Of a stretch of 64,000 bases of DNA, positions 51,998 to 60,464 are shown piece after piece. This stretch comes from Acidobacteria subdivision 2 bacterium RH1 MAG20 (GTDB lineage: Bacteria > Acidobacteriota > Terriglobia > Terriglobales > Acidobacteriaceae): assembly GCA_002197545.1 (NCBI GenBank), contig NFUO01000066.1, positions 1-64,000 on the forward strand, read 5' to 3'. Both the position numbers and the translations under genes were made by a program. The notes under the pieces are model-generated. The model was given only the letters and a program-made list of their open reading frames with translations. It did no database searches and was not told the DNA's origin. Position 1 is the stretch's first letter. Each line of letters starts with the position of its first letter.

Positions 51998-53644
51998 ATG
52001 TCCAGGATGCAGTGGCTCAATCCCGCCATCATCGGTATCTACATGTTGTTGCTGCTCGCAGTGGGCGTTTACTTCTCTCGCAGGCAAACTTCGACGGAGG
52101 CTTACTTTGTAGCGAGCCGCTCGGTGCCGGGCTGGGCGATGGGTATATCGCTGCTGGCGACGATTATTACCAGCGTTACATTTATCGCTTATCCGGGGGC
52201 ATCGTACGCGGGGAACTGGTCGCTGATTATTCCTGGGACCATGATGTTGATCGTGCCTTTGGTGGCCGGACCGTTTATCGTTCCGTTTTTTCGCCACGTG
52301 GTCCGAATGAGTGCGTTTGAGTATTTCGGACGCCGCTTCGGAAGGCGTGTGCGGTTGTACTCGTCTGCAATGTTTGCCCTTGGCCATCTGGCAAAAATGG
52401 CGTTTGTGTTGTACCTTCTAGCGCTTACGGTGAATAGTATTACAGGATGGCGAGTGGAATATGTGCTGGCGAGCGCAGTTGCAATTACGGTAGTGTATGC
52501 GTTGATTGGCGGCCTCGAGGCGATTATCTGGGCTGATGTGATCCAAGGAATTCTTTTGTGGGTGGGAGTTTTTGTTGCAATAGGATTGCTGCTGCATTTG
52601 ACACCAGCTAGTCCTTCGCAAATCTTCCATGCAGCTTGGCGGGAGCACAAATTCAGTCTTGGCGATACGAGCATGAGCCTGCGAAAGCCCGGACTGCTGG
52701 TACTGGTGTTATACGGCTTGTTTTTTTATATCCAGAAGTACACGGCCGATCAGACGGTGGTGCAGCGCTACTTGGCAGCGCGCACGGACAAACAGGCGCT
52801 TCGGGGAATTTTGCTGGGCGCGCTTCTCTGCATTCCAGTGTGGTCTCTGTTCATGCTGGTGGGTACTCTGCTGTGGGCTTTTTATAGATTCAGTGGAGAG
52901 GCGCTACCGTCGTTTATCACCAAAGGGGACCAGGTATTTCCGCATTTTTTGGCGACGCATTTTCCTCCAGGAATGGCGGGGGTATTTCTGGCGACACTGT
53001 TTGGCGCAGGAATTGCGATGCTTGCATCTGATCTGAATTGCCTGGCGACGATTACCGTGGAGGATTTCTACAAGAATTGGCGGCCACAGGCGACGGAGAA
53101 GAGCTTGTTACAGCTTGGTAAGACAGCGGTGGTGGTGAGCGGAATGGCGGCGTTGAGTATCGCATGGCTGCTGGCACATAGCCATGGCACGGCGCTGTCT
53201 CTGTACTATGCAGCATCTTCGATTGTTGCCGGAGGCCTCGCCGGTATCTTTCTATTGGCATTTTTAAGCAAGCGGGCGAATAAGGCTGGTGTGCAGGTTG
53301 GAATTGTCTTCAATATTGTTTTTACCGTGTGGGCAACGCTCACATCTGGCGCATCGCCGTTGTGGACCGGCGCGAGATTCCGTTTTATGTGGCAGGACTA
53401 CATGATCGGAGTTGTCGGACAATTCGTCATGGTGGGGGTGGGCTATATTGCGAGCCTTCTGTTGCAGGGGGTCGCCGCGAAGCGCGAGGAAAAGTGGAAC
53501 GAAGCAGTAACGCTTTGGAAGTGGCTTGCACAGCGCAATATTGCCGGCGCTATGCAGGATCGGTCGAATGCCACACAGGAATGTATTTTTTATAAGGTTG
53601 CTGCAACATCAGATTTTAATAAATCAGAATCGGAGAACCCATGA
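51998..53644 (+). CDS. Sodium:solute symporter family transporter
   Basis: 548 residues from ATG 51998, eight bases after the PdxA-like stop. About 13 hydrophobic helices are visible, starting LNPAIIGIYMLLLLAVGVYF, with the SSS-typical RRQTSTEAYFVASRSVPGW loop and the SVTFIAYPGASYAG segment. It should take up the sugar acid or its breakdown products together with sodium across the inner membrane. The C-terminal tail after the last helix is hydrophilic. The stop overlaps the aldolase ATG by four bases. Confidence 0.9.
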   Translation: MSRMQWLNPAIIGIYMLLLLAVGVYFSRRQTSTEAYFVASRSVPGWAMGISLLATIITSVTFIAYPGASYAGNWSLIIPGTMMLIVPLVAGPFIVPFFRHVVRMSAFEYFGRRFGRRVRLYSSAMFALGHLAKMAFVLYLLALTVNSITGWRVEYVLASAVAITVVYALIGGLEAIIWADVIQGILLWVGVFVAIGLLLHLTPASPSQIFHAAWREHKFSLGDTSMSLRKPGLLVLVLYGLFFYIQKYTADQTVVQRYLAARTDKQALRGILLGALLCIPVWSLFMLVGTLLWAFYRFSGEALPSFITKGDQVFPHFLATHFPPGMAGVFLATLFGAGIAMLASDLNCLATITVEDFYKNWRPQATEKSLLQLGKTAVVVSGMAALSIAWLLAHSHGTALSLYYAASSIVAGGLAGIFLLAFLSKRANKAGVQVGIVFNIVFTVWATLTSGASPLWTGARFRFMWQDYMIGVVGQFVMVGVGYIASLLLQGVAAKREEKWNEAVTLWKWLAQRNIAGAMQDRSNATQECIFYKVAATSDFNKSESENP

Positions 53645-54417
53645 ATCGACTTGAGCATGCTGTTGCCACGGGTAAGAGAAAGCCGCTACTTGGCGCGTCA
53701 GTTTATTTTTACAACCCTATCTTTTTGGAGATTGTGGCCAGACTTGGTTTTGACGTGATCTGGATTGAGATGGAGCATGCGTTTATTACATTTGCCGAGG
53801 CGGCAGACCTTTGCCGCATGGCTGCGGGACTCAATATGCTAACGATGATCCGCATCCCAGACACACGCCGCGAGAGCATTTTGAAGGCTGCAGAGTGTGG
53901 GCCTGACATCATCGACCTGCCAATGGTAAGTACGCCGGAGCAGGTGCGCGAGTTATTGAATTATGCGAAGTTTCCGCCAGCCGGCGTTCGCGGCTACTTC
54001 AGCGTGTCGCGTTCGCTGCAGTATGGGTTGGTGGAGAGCGTGCAGCAGGAACAGCAGAAGCTGAATGAAGAGCTGTCTTTATTGGTTCAAGTGGAGACGA
54101 TTGAGGCGGTGAATCGTATCGACGAACTTTGCGAGATCAAAGGCGTGGATATTTTTATCGGACCTGCAGACTTGTCTGCCAGCCTTGGAGTTCCGGGACA
54201 ACTCTCTCATCCTCTTGTGGTTGAAGCAGTGCGCAAGGTAGTAGATTCGGCGCGCAGGCATGGGAAGCTGGTCGCAACTGCAGTGAATTATCCGGATGCC
54301 AAGTTCTGGGTGGAGCTGGGAATCGATCTGCTTTTCTGCGCGAACGATATTGCCTGCCTGAAGTCGGGTGCTTCCACTGCGTTAAAGCATATAGAAGGGA
54401 TATCAGCCAAGGTGTAG
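53641..54417 (+). CDS. HpcH/HpaI-family aldolase
   Basis: 258 residues. This TIM-barrel class II aldolase family cleaves 2-keto-3-deoxy acids and related compounds using a divalent metal. The pattern GFDVIWIEMEHAF, then RIPDTRRESILKAAECGPD and the metal-binding EVETIEAVN-type strand with GVDIFIGPADLSASLG are present. Likely products are pyruvate or hydroxypyruvate plus an aldehyde. Within this run it may cleave a keto-deoxy acid from rhamnonate or a related sugar acid. It overlaps the symporter stop. Confidence 0.88.
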   Translation: MNRLEHAVATGKRKPLLGASVYFYNPIFLEIVARLGFDVIWIEMEHAFITFAEAADLCRMAAGLNMLTMIRIPDTRRESILKAAECGPDIIDLPMVSTPEQVRELLNYAKFPPAGVRGYFSVSRSLQYGLVESVQQEQQKLNEELSLLVQVETIEAVNRIDELCEIKGVDIFIGPADLSASLGVPGQLSHPLVVEAVRKVVDSARRHGKLVATAVNYPDAKFWVELGIDLLFCANDIACLKSGASTALKHIEGISAKV

Positions 54418-54491
54418 AGGCCAGTCTTTCTTCTACCAACGCTAGATTCAATGTGTAGGACGAGCAGCTTAAGTATATTTACGCGGAGACT

Positions 54492-55640
54492 ATGAGGACG
54501 ATTGCAATCACACAGGTGCGGCGGCTGGTCTGCGGTCGTGAGGCAAGCGCGGAATGTGCGCGTCACCTGATCGAGCGCGAGGTGAAGCGTGTCTTATTTG
54601 TAACCGGCTCCTACACTGGACGGCTGGCTGAGCCCCTGATGAAGCAGCTTAGAGAAGCTGGTGTGCGGGTGGAGATCGATTCGACGATTACCGGCGAACC
54701 GACGGTGGCAATGTTTGAGACAGTCCTTGGGCGTGCTCGCGAGTACAAACCGGACGCTGTAGTGGGGCTTGGCGGCGGGAGTGCGCTGGATACAGCCAAG
54801 CTTGCGGCTGCTTTGTTGGACAGCGAACAGAGTGTGGCCGAGGCATATGGCATAGGACAGTTGCGCGGGCGACGCATCCACCTGGTCTGCCTGCCGACGA
54901 CGTCTGGAACGGGAAGTGAGGTTTCACCGAACGCGATTTTGTTGGATGAAAGCGCGCAACTAAAGAAAGGCGTCATTAGCCCGTGGCTGATTCCAGATGC
55001 TACCTATATTGACCCTCTGCTGATGCTGTCCGTGCCTGAGCAGGTGACAGCAGGCACAGGCATGGATGCACTGTCTCACTGTATTGAGGCATATGCGAAC
55101 AAGGTTGCTCATCCCATGATCGATCTCTATGCGCTTGAAGGAATACGGCTGATAAGCCGCAGCCTTTTACGGGTTCTTGCGGTGCCGGATGATGTGGATG
55201 CGCGAGAGGACATGGCGGTTGGGAGCCTGTATGGAGGATTATGTCTGGGGCCAGTGAATACGGCGGCGATCCATGCGTTGTCTTATCCGCTGGGTGGGCG
55301 ATTTCATGTGCCGCATGGGATTTCAAATGCAATCCTGATGCCGCATGTTGTGCGGATGAATCTTTCGTTTGCCCCGACCCGCTATGCGGAAGTTGCGAGG
55401 GCTCTGGGCGTGCAGGCGGATGGGGATGATTTGACTGTCGCGGAGCTTGGGGTCCAGATGCTGTTCGATTTGACCAGGAAAACGAAGATCCCCATGACGC
55501 TGAGCGAGTGGAAGATTCCTGTAGATGCCATCGATGCGATGGCAGCCTCGGCGATGGAGGTGACACGACTGCTGAAGAACAATCCGCGTTCTTTGACATT
55601 GGAGGACGCAAAGAGCATCTATCGGGCTGCGCTGTATTGA
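54492..55640 (+). CDS. Iron-containing alcohol dehydrogenase
   Basis: 382 residues. A Rossmann-like N-terminal domain with GLGGGSALDTAKLAA binds NAD(P)H; the PTTSGTGSEVSP segment and the helical domain with metal ligands in GTGMDALSHCIEAY and in the downstream HALSYPLGGRFHVPHG (two histidines) are intact. It could reduce an aldehyde from the aldolase reaction, such as glycolaldehyde or lactaldehyde, or act on a carbonyl acid. It starts 74 bases after the aldolase on the same strand and ends the catabolic run. Confidence 0.9.
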   Translation: MRTIAITQVRRLVCGREASAECARHLIEREVKRVLFVTGSYTGRLAEPLMKQLREAGVRVEIDSTITGEPTVAMFETVLGRAREYKPDAVVGLGGGSALDTAKLAAALLDSEQSVAEAYGIGQLRGRRIHLVCLPTTSGTGSEVSPNAILLDESAQLKKGVISPWLIPDATYIDPLLMLSVPEQVTAGTGMDALSHCIEAYANKVAHPMIDLYALEGIRLISRSLLRVLAVPDDVDAREDMAVGSLYGGLCLGPVNTAAIHALSYPLGGRFHVPHGISNAILMPHVVRMNLSFAPTRYAEVARALGVQADGDDLTVAELGVQMLFDLTRKTKIPMTLSEWKIPVDAIDAMAASAMEVTRLLKNNPRSLTLEDAKSIYRAALY

Positions 55641-55775
55641 TTTTTTCAGGGGTTTTACTTGAAGGGAATTTTGAAAGTTGCATACATAACTGGAAACCAT
55701 GACAATCTATTTTTAGGAATGGATTGAATTCTCAACTTGCGCATTCAATAGGGCCAGGCTACGGACTTAAGCTCT

Positions 55776-55795
55776 CTCTATATATAGATATAGAG
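55776..55795. promoter_or_regulatory. Palindrome upstream of the IclR regulator gene
   Basis: CTCTATAT (55776-55783) and ATATAGAG (55788-55795) flank ATAG. A second inverted repeat, ATTGAAT (55723-55729) with ATTCAAT (55743-55749), lies farther upstream. Either could be an autoregulatory operator; the A/T-rich core also resembles a promoter -10 region. Confidence 0.5.
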
Positions 55796-55868
55796 CTCTG
55801 TGCTGTAAGATGCCCGGGCAAGGGAAGCGCAGTGAGGTTATCATCTCCATTTGCCTGAGGGGTTGTGT

Positions 55869-56714
55869 ATGAGTGAACCGAAGATTGTGGATCCGCCAAA
55901 ACAACGTCGACGCCGGCCAAGGTGGGCAGGTCCGGATGCCAAGGACCAGGTCGCGGGTGAAGGGGAAGACCGGTATCACTCACGAACGATTGAACGCGCT
56001 CTCGATGTACTTGAAGCCTTTCAGATGAGTTCCCCATCGCTTTCGTTGCGGGATGTAAGCCAGAAGACGGACCTGCCGGAATCTTCAGCTTTTCGTATTC
56101 TGTTGACCCTACAAAAACGTGGTTACCTGAGCCAGGAACCGGATGGCACCTATGTACTTACGCCTCGCGTTCTGCTCGGAAGACTGCGTGAAGGTGCTGA
56201 ACACTTTCGTTTGTTGGCACGACCCCACCTGGAAGAACTGGCCACGCAGTTGAATGAAACAACAAGTCTGGCGCACCTGTTTGAGGATTACATTCAGGTG
56301 CTGGATACGATTGAAACCTATCACCAGATTCGAGTCTCCAATCGGCGGGGCCGCATCATACCGCCCCACTGCAGCGCAATGGGCAAATCTATCGTGGCGC
56401 ACCAGTCGCCGGAACAAGCTGACCGGATGTTGGAGGTTTATGGGTTACATAAGCGCACCGAATATACGGTGGTTGACCGGCAGGCCCTGAAGCGAGAGTT
56501 GGAAGTGGTTCGGCTGGAAGGAACATCAACCGATCGGCAAGAGTCCATGCTGGGCGGTATCTGTATTGGATCTCCGATCATTGTGCCAAATAAGCCGGTG
56601 CTGGCAGCGATAAGTGTTTCGACGCCAGTGAATCGTATGTCGCCAGAACAAGAAGCCATTACACGGCAGGCAGTTCTGGCTGCGGCGAAGGCAATCGCTT
56701 TGAAGATGCAGTGA
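55869..56714 (+). CDS. IclR-family transcriptional regulator
   Basis: 281 residues from ATG 55869 (GAGGGG seven bases upstream); an earlier in-frame TTG at 55851 is less likely. A basic N-terminal tail (about 10-30) precedes the winged helix-turn-helix (about 40-100: ALDVLEAFQMSSPSLSLRDV then LPESSAFRILLTLQKRGYL). The C-terminal effector-binding domain includes RRGRIIPPHCSAMGKS and the VLAAISVSTPVNRM strand. It follows the catabolic genes and precedes the BNR protein, so it most likely controls this region in response to a sugar acid. Confidence 0.9.
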   Translation: MSEPKIVDPPKQRRRRPRWAGPDAKDQVAGEGEDRYHSRTIERALDVLEAFQMSSPSLSLRDVSQKTDLPESSAFRILLTLQKRGYLSQEPDGTYVLTPRVLLGRLREGAEHFRLLARPHLEELATQLNETTSLAHLFEDYIQVLDTIETYHQIRVSNRRGRIIPPHCSAMGKSIVAHQSPEQADRMLEVYGLHKRTEYTVVDRQALKRELEVVRLEGTSTDRQESMLGGICIGSPIIVPNKPVLAAISVSTPVNRMSPEQEAITRQAVLAAAKAIALKMQ

Positions 56715-56761
56715 CATCTTGTGAAATAGATATCCGCATCTATATTTTATTTGCCAAATAC

Positions 56762-56797
56762 ATTGTCAATTTGATAATTGACAATTATTATTGTCAA
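56762..56797. promoter_or_regulatory. Overlapping palindromic operator cluster upstream of the BNR protein
   Basis: ATTGTCAATT (56762-56771) and AATTGACAAT (56776-56785) are perfect 10-bp arms around TGAT. The right arm also pairs with ATTGTCAA (56790-56797) around TATT, giving three half-sites. Placement between the IclR gene and the secreted protein gene suggests regulator binding. Confidence 0.75.
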
Positions 56798-56853
56798 GTA
56801 TTTGCGACAATGATGCATTCGCATTTGAAAAGTGCATACGCCGCAGGAGACCT

Positions 56854-58029
56854 ATGTCACTCAGAATTGTCAGTGCCCTTTCTTGCTGCTTGCTATGTAC
56901 ATTGCCGAGCCATCTGTTAAATGCGCAAGATCGCACAAAGATGCAGGAGTCGCAGCATGGGCTCAAATCAGCTTATCTGTCTCCTCTTTACCCCTCGTCC
57001 CATGCGGCGAACTTATTGAACCTGGCAAATGGAGATACACTGTGCTTTTGGTTCTCTGGCTCGTGGGAAGGTGAATCGGGGGTGGGGATTGTGATGGCCC
57101 GATTGCCTCATGGCTCCAACCAATGGGGCCAGACGACGCTGATCGATCGTCAAGATGGCAAATCATTTCAAAATCCAATTGCGTTTCAGGACCCTAAGGG
57201 CAAACTCTGGCTCTTCCATACGTCACAGACTGCGGGTAAGGGACAGGCGGATGCGCAGGTGTTTGTACTGAATTCGACAGACAATGGAAAGACTTGGACC
57301 GCTCCGCGACTGCTATTTAGCAAGGCGGGGTCCTTTACCCGTCAGCCAGTTGTGGTTCGCAAAGATGGTGCATGGCTGCTGCCGTTGTTCTTTACGCCTA
57401 CCGCGGGGATTACCAAGGGGGCGGAGAGCAATTACTCTGTGGTGGAACTGTCGAAAGATGATGGCAAGACATGGAAGGAATGCAGTATTCCTTCTACATC
57501 AGGGTTAGTTCATCCGGATGTGCTGCCATTGAAGGACGGCACTTATCTCATGCTGTTGCGCAGCCGCTATGCGGACTGGATATACCGTGCAACTTCAAAG
57601 GATGGTTGCAACTGGACCGCACCCGTGCCGACTGTCTTGCCGAACAACAATGCGTCTATTCAGGCAAGGGTTTTGAAGGATGGGCATATAGTGCTTGCGT
57701 TTAATAACGTGAATGCACCGAAGCCAGGCCATAAACCTGGGACAGGCCCGCGCGTACCGCTCTCCGTAGCTCTCTCCACGGATAATGGGCAGACATGGGG
57801 ATGGGTTCGTGATATCGAGACACTCGATAAGGGGTCGTCTGGTGCAGAACATTTTCCAAAGCGTGAAGGAAGAGACGAGTTCAGCTATCCGTCCATTCTC
57901 CAGCGGCCCGATGGAAGCATCATGGTGGCCTATACCCATAGGCGCACGGGAATTAAGGTTGTTGAGTTTGCGGAAAGCTGGATCAAAGCGGGTAAGACAG
58001 AAGGCATGTACAAGCCTCCTATGAAATAA
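56854..58029 (+). CDS. Secreted BNR-repeat/sialidase-like protein
   Basis: 391 residues from ATG 56854 with GCAGGAGA close upstream. A signal peptide ends near LNAQ (residue 25). Four Asp-box motifs of form S-x-D-x-G-x-x-W are seen at about 141-148, 200-207, 248-254 and 308-315, indicating a six-bladed beta-propeller. The family includes exo-alpha-sialidases and other glycosidases, but true sialidase residues are not obvious and sialic acid is not expected in a plant-polymer cluster. It may act on another acidic sugar. It is controlled by its own operator cluster. Confidence 0.8.
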   Translation: MSLRIVSALSCCLLCTLPSHLLNAQDRTKMQESQHGLKSAYLSPLYPSSHAANLLNLANGDTLCFWFSGSWEGESGVGIVMARLPHGSNQWGQTTLIDRQDGKSFQNPIAFQDPKGKLWLFHTSQTAGKGQADAQVFVLNSTDNGKTWTAPRLLFSKAGSFTRQPVVVRKDGAWLLPLFFTPTAGITKGAESNYSVVELSKDDGKTWKECSIPSTSGLVHPDVLPLKDGTYLMLLRSRYADWIYRATSKDGCNWTAPVPTVLPNNNASIQARVLKDGHIVLAFNNVNAPKPGHKPGTGPRVPLSVALSTDNGQTWGWVRDIETLDKGSSGAEHFPKREGRDEFSYPSILQRPDGSIMVAYTHRRTGIKVVEFAESWIKAGKTEGMYKPPMK

Positions 58030-58072
58030 ATCATGCGGCATCGTGCTGCGTGGATCGCTATTTATTAGATAG

Positions 58073-59080
58073 TTATGAAACGGCCTTAGCTCTTTGGGTT
58101 TCCCTCCAATGCGCCGGAGGGACGCCTTCCCAACTGCGGAAGGCGCGAACAAAGGAGTTAGCTTCCTCATACCCAAGTAGATAAGCTGTTTCATTCAACT
58201 CCAGCGATGAGTGAGTCAAGTAGTGACGGGCCAGTTCATGTCTGGCTTCTTCCAGAACTTGCTGGAAGCTGTGCCCACTCTCCTGCAGGCGTCGCTGCAA
58301 TGTACGCGAACTGATATGGAGATCTTTAGCCACATCTTGCATTTTGGGTCGCTGACCTGCCAATTTCTTCTGGATGGCCAGCCGAACCTGTTCAGGAAAA
58401 CTTTGTTGCTTCTTATGCTGCTTCAGTTCCTCATCGAGTTGAGGCACAAGCATCGCCAGCAATTCCGCGTTATGAGTAACGAAAGCTCGTTCGGCGTCGG
58501 AAGCGCGGAACACAAGAGCGTTGCGGCGGGAGCCGAAGACTACCGGGCATCCGAAATGTCGTTCCAGTAGCTTTGCATGCGCGCGTCGTTGCACCATTTC
58601 CACGCGGAGCGGCGATAGCTGAGTTCCCGTGCCGTGACGCGCGATGGACAGTACCCAGCCAAAGCACGCATCGATCAGAACATCCGGCTCAGTTTCCCTG
58701 GCCAGCAGCCATCGAAACTGTATGCTCCACTCTTCTTTTGATTTTTCGGTCAGAATCTCTTCTGGACAGGTAAGTTGTTTATAACGCGCCATCTGCCGCA
58801 GGGCGTCCTCGAAGTTTGCCATACAAAGCGCAGCCAACGAAATGGGGTCGTAGCGTTCTATTTTGCTTTCAGTGTTGAGCTTGAACCCAATGGCAGGGTC
58901 TTGACTGATTTGGCCAATTCCCTGCCATAAAGCAAATAACTCTTCCGTCGTTACTAAAATCCGAGGCTGGTCAAACAGATCAGGCGGTAACCCAGCGCGT
59001 TGCAGTACGGCAGGTATACGAACCCCTAACTCTTTCAACTTGCCTGCGAGTTGGCTTGAAACTCGGAAGTGTTTACTCAT
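58073..59080 (-). CDS. AraC-family regulator with Arabinose_bd-type N-terminal domain
   Basis: 335 residues from ATG 59080 (MSKHFRVSSQLAGKL); a start at 59119 would overlap the alcohol dehydrogenase gene. The N-terminal half matches the Arabinose_bd/OruR-type ligand domain, and the C-terminal 100 residues hold two helix-turn-helix units (MQDVAKDLHISSRTLQRRLQ and AYLLGYEEANSFVRAFRSWE). It begins seven bases after the upstream alcohol dehydrogenase on the same strand, suggesting joint transcription and that it may regulate that gene. Confidence 0.88.
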   Translation of the reverse strand: MSKHFRVSSQLAGKLKELGVRIPAVLQRAGLPPDLFDQPRILVTTEELFALWQGIGQISQDPAIGFKLNTESKIERYDPISLAALCMANFEDALRQMARYKQLTCPEEILTEKSKEEWSIQFRWLLARETEPDVLIDACFGWVLSIARHGTGTQLSPLRVEMVQRRAHAKLLERHFGCPVVFGSRRNALVFRASDAERAFVTHNAELLAMLVPQLDEELKQHKKQQSFPEQVRLAIQKKLAGQRPKMQDVAKDLHISSRTLQRRLQESGHSFQQVLEEARHELARHYLTHSSLELNETAYLLGYEEANSFVRAFRSWEGVPPAHWRETQRAKAVS

Positions 59081-59087
59081 ATCGGAG

Positions 59088-60152
59088 CTATGCTTCAGCC
59101 TTGAGGGTAGCCATGTCAATCACGAACCGATACTTGACATCGTTCTTCAACAACCTGTCATAGGCTTCGTTGACCTTCTGCATCGGGATGATCTCGACAT
59201 CCGAAGTAATGCCGTGCTTCCCGCAGAAGTCGAGCATCTCCTGAGTCTCTTTGGTGCCGCCGATAGGAGAGCCCGATAGACTGCGGCGACCGAACAACAA
59301 ACTGAAGCTTGCAACCGGCAACGGGTTTTCCGGCGCGCCCACCAGCGTAAGGTTTCCGTCGCGCTTGAGCAGGGCCAGATAGGCGTTTACGTCGTGATCG
59401 GCGGAGACAGTATCCAGAATGAAGTCGAAACTTCCAGCATGCTTCTTCATCTCGGCACTATCGCGGGAGAGCACTACTTCATCAGCGCCGAGGCGCAATG
59501 CATCTTCTCTCTTGTTCGAGGATGTGGTGAACAGAACCACGTGAGCGCCAAAGGCGTGCGCGAATTTCACGGCCATGTGCCCCAAGCCGCCCAGTCCAAC
59601 CACACCGACTTTCTTGCCCTTGGTGACACCCCAATGGCGCAACGGCGAGTAAGTGGTGATGCCTGCACACAAAAGAGGAGCGGCTCCAGCCAGATCCAAA
59701 TTGTCCGGTACCTTGAACACAAAATTTTGATCTACGACAATGCTCTCTGAATAGCCTCCGTAAGTCACACCGCCGGTGTGTTTGTCGGGGCCGTTGTAGG
59801 TAAATGTGGGAAAGGTGTGGCAGAACTGCTCCAAGGATTGCTGGCACTCCGGACAGGTTCCGCAGGAATCCACCATGCAGCCCACTGCAGCCAGATCGCC
59901 AACTTTAAACTTTGTGACTGCCGAACCTGTTTTGGTGACACGTCCGACGATTTCGTGGCCGGGCACGCAGGGGTAGACCGTCGGCGCGACGTTGCTCCAC
60001 TCGTTCCGTGCCTGATGCAGATCTGAATGGCAGACGCCACAGAAAAGGATCTCAATCTGGACATCAGTTTCAACCGGATCGCGTCGAGCAATGGAAGTGG
60101 ATGCAAGGGGGGATGTCTGAGTGGTAGCGGAATATGCTTTAGCGTTGTACAT
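59088..60152 (-). CDS. Zinc-dependent, NAD(P)-linked alcohol dehydrogenase (YahK/AdhC-like)
   Basis: 354 residues, medium-chain dehydrogenase family. Catalytic zinc ligands lie in CGVCHSDLHQ (C and H) and GHEIVG; structural zinc cysteines are in CGTCPECQQSLEQFC. The Rossmann motif GLGGLGHMAVKFA binds the cofactor. YahK-like members reduce a broad range of aldehydes with NADPH. The gene is divergent from the AGE-family gene and followed by an AraC-type regulator. Its substrate could be an aldehyde from sugar breakdown. Confidence 0.92.
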   Translation of the reverse strand: MYNAKAYSATTQTSPLASTSIARRDPVETDVQIEILFCGVCHSDLHQARNEWSNVAPTVYPCVPGHEIVGRVTKTGSAVTKFKVGDLAAVGCMVDSCGTCPECQQSLEQFCHTFPTFTYNGPDKHTGGVTYGGYSESIVVDQNFVFKVPDNLDLAGAAPLLCAGITTYSPLRHWGVTKGKKVGVVGLGGLGHMAVKFAHAFGAHVVLFTTSSNKREDALRLGADEVVLSRDSAEMKKHAGSFDFILDTVSADHDVNAYLALLKRDGNLTLVGAPENPLPVASFSLLFGRRSLSGSPIGGTKETQEMLDFCGKHGITSDVEIIPMQKVNEAYDRLLKNDVKYRFVIDMATLKAEA

Positions 60153-60464
60153 GGTTCCACTCTAGGCCGAGCGTCAGAAGAACGATAGGCAAACCACGCC
60201 ATTCTATATGCAGAATATGCCATGGTTTCAGAAGGCAGCGTCGCTAGACAAGTGTCGATGCACTGGTTCGCAAGCTGGAGGCGCGTCAGAAAATCTGGTG
60301 ATTCTGATCTAACGAATCAATGCACATACGATATTGTGGTATCTCGATGCAGGTTGCATATTTTCGATGCCTCCAATATGTCGCTTGTACTGAACAGGGT
60401 AGCTAGAATATTTTTTCGCCCGGTGCGAACAAGAGAAGATGTGAAAGGGAGAACAAGACCTCTC
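60153..60464. other. 312-bp divergent region between the alcohol dehydrogenase and AGE genes
   Basis: No gene is supported. The AGE frame is open back to 60222, but that part has no family similarity. No strong promoter or operator stands out. Confidence 0.5.
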
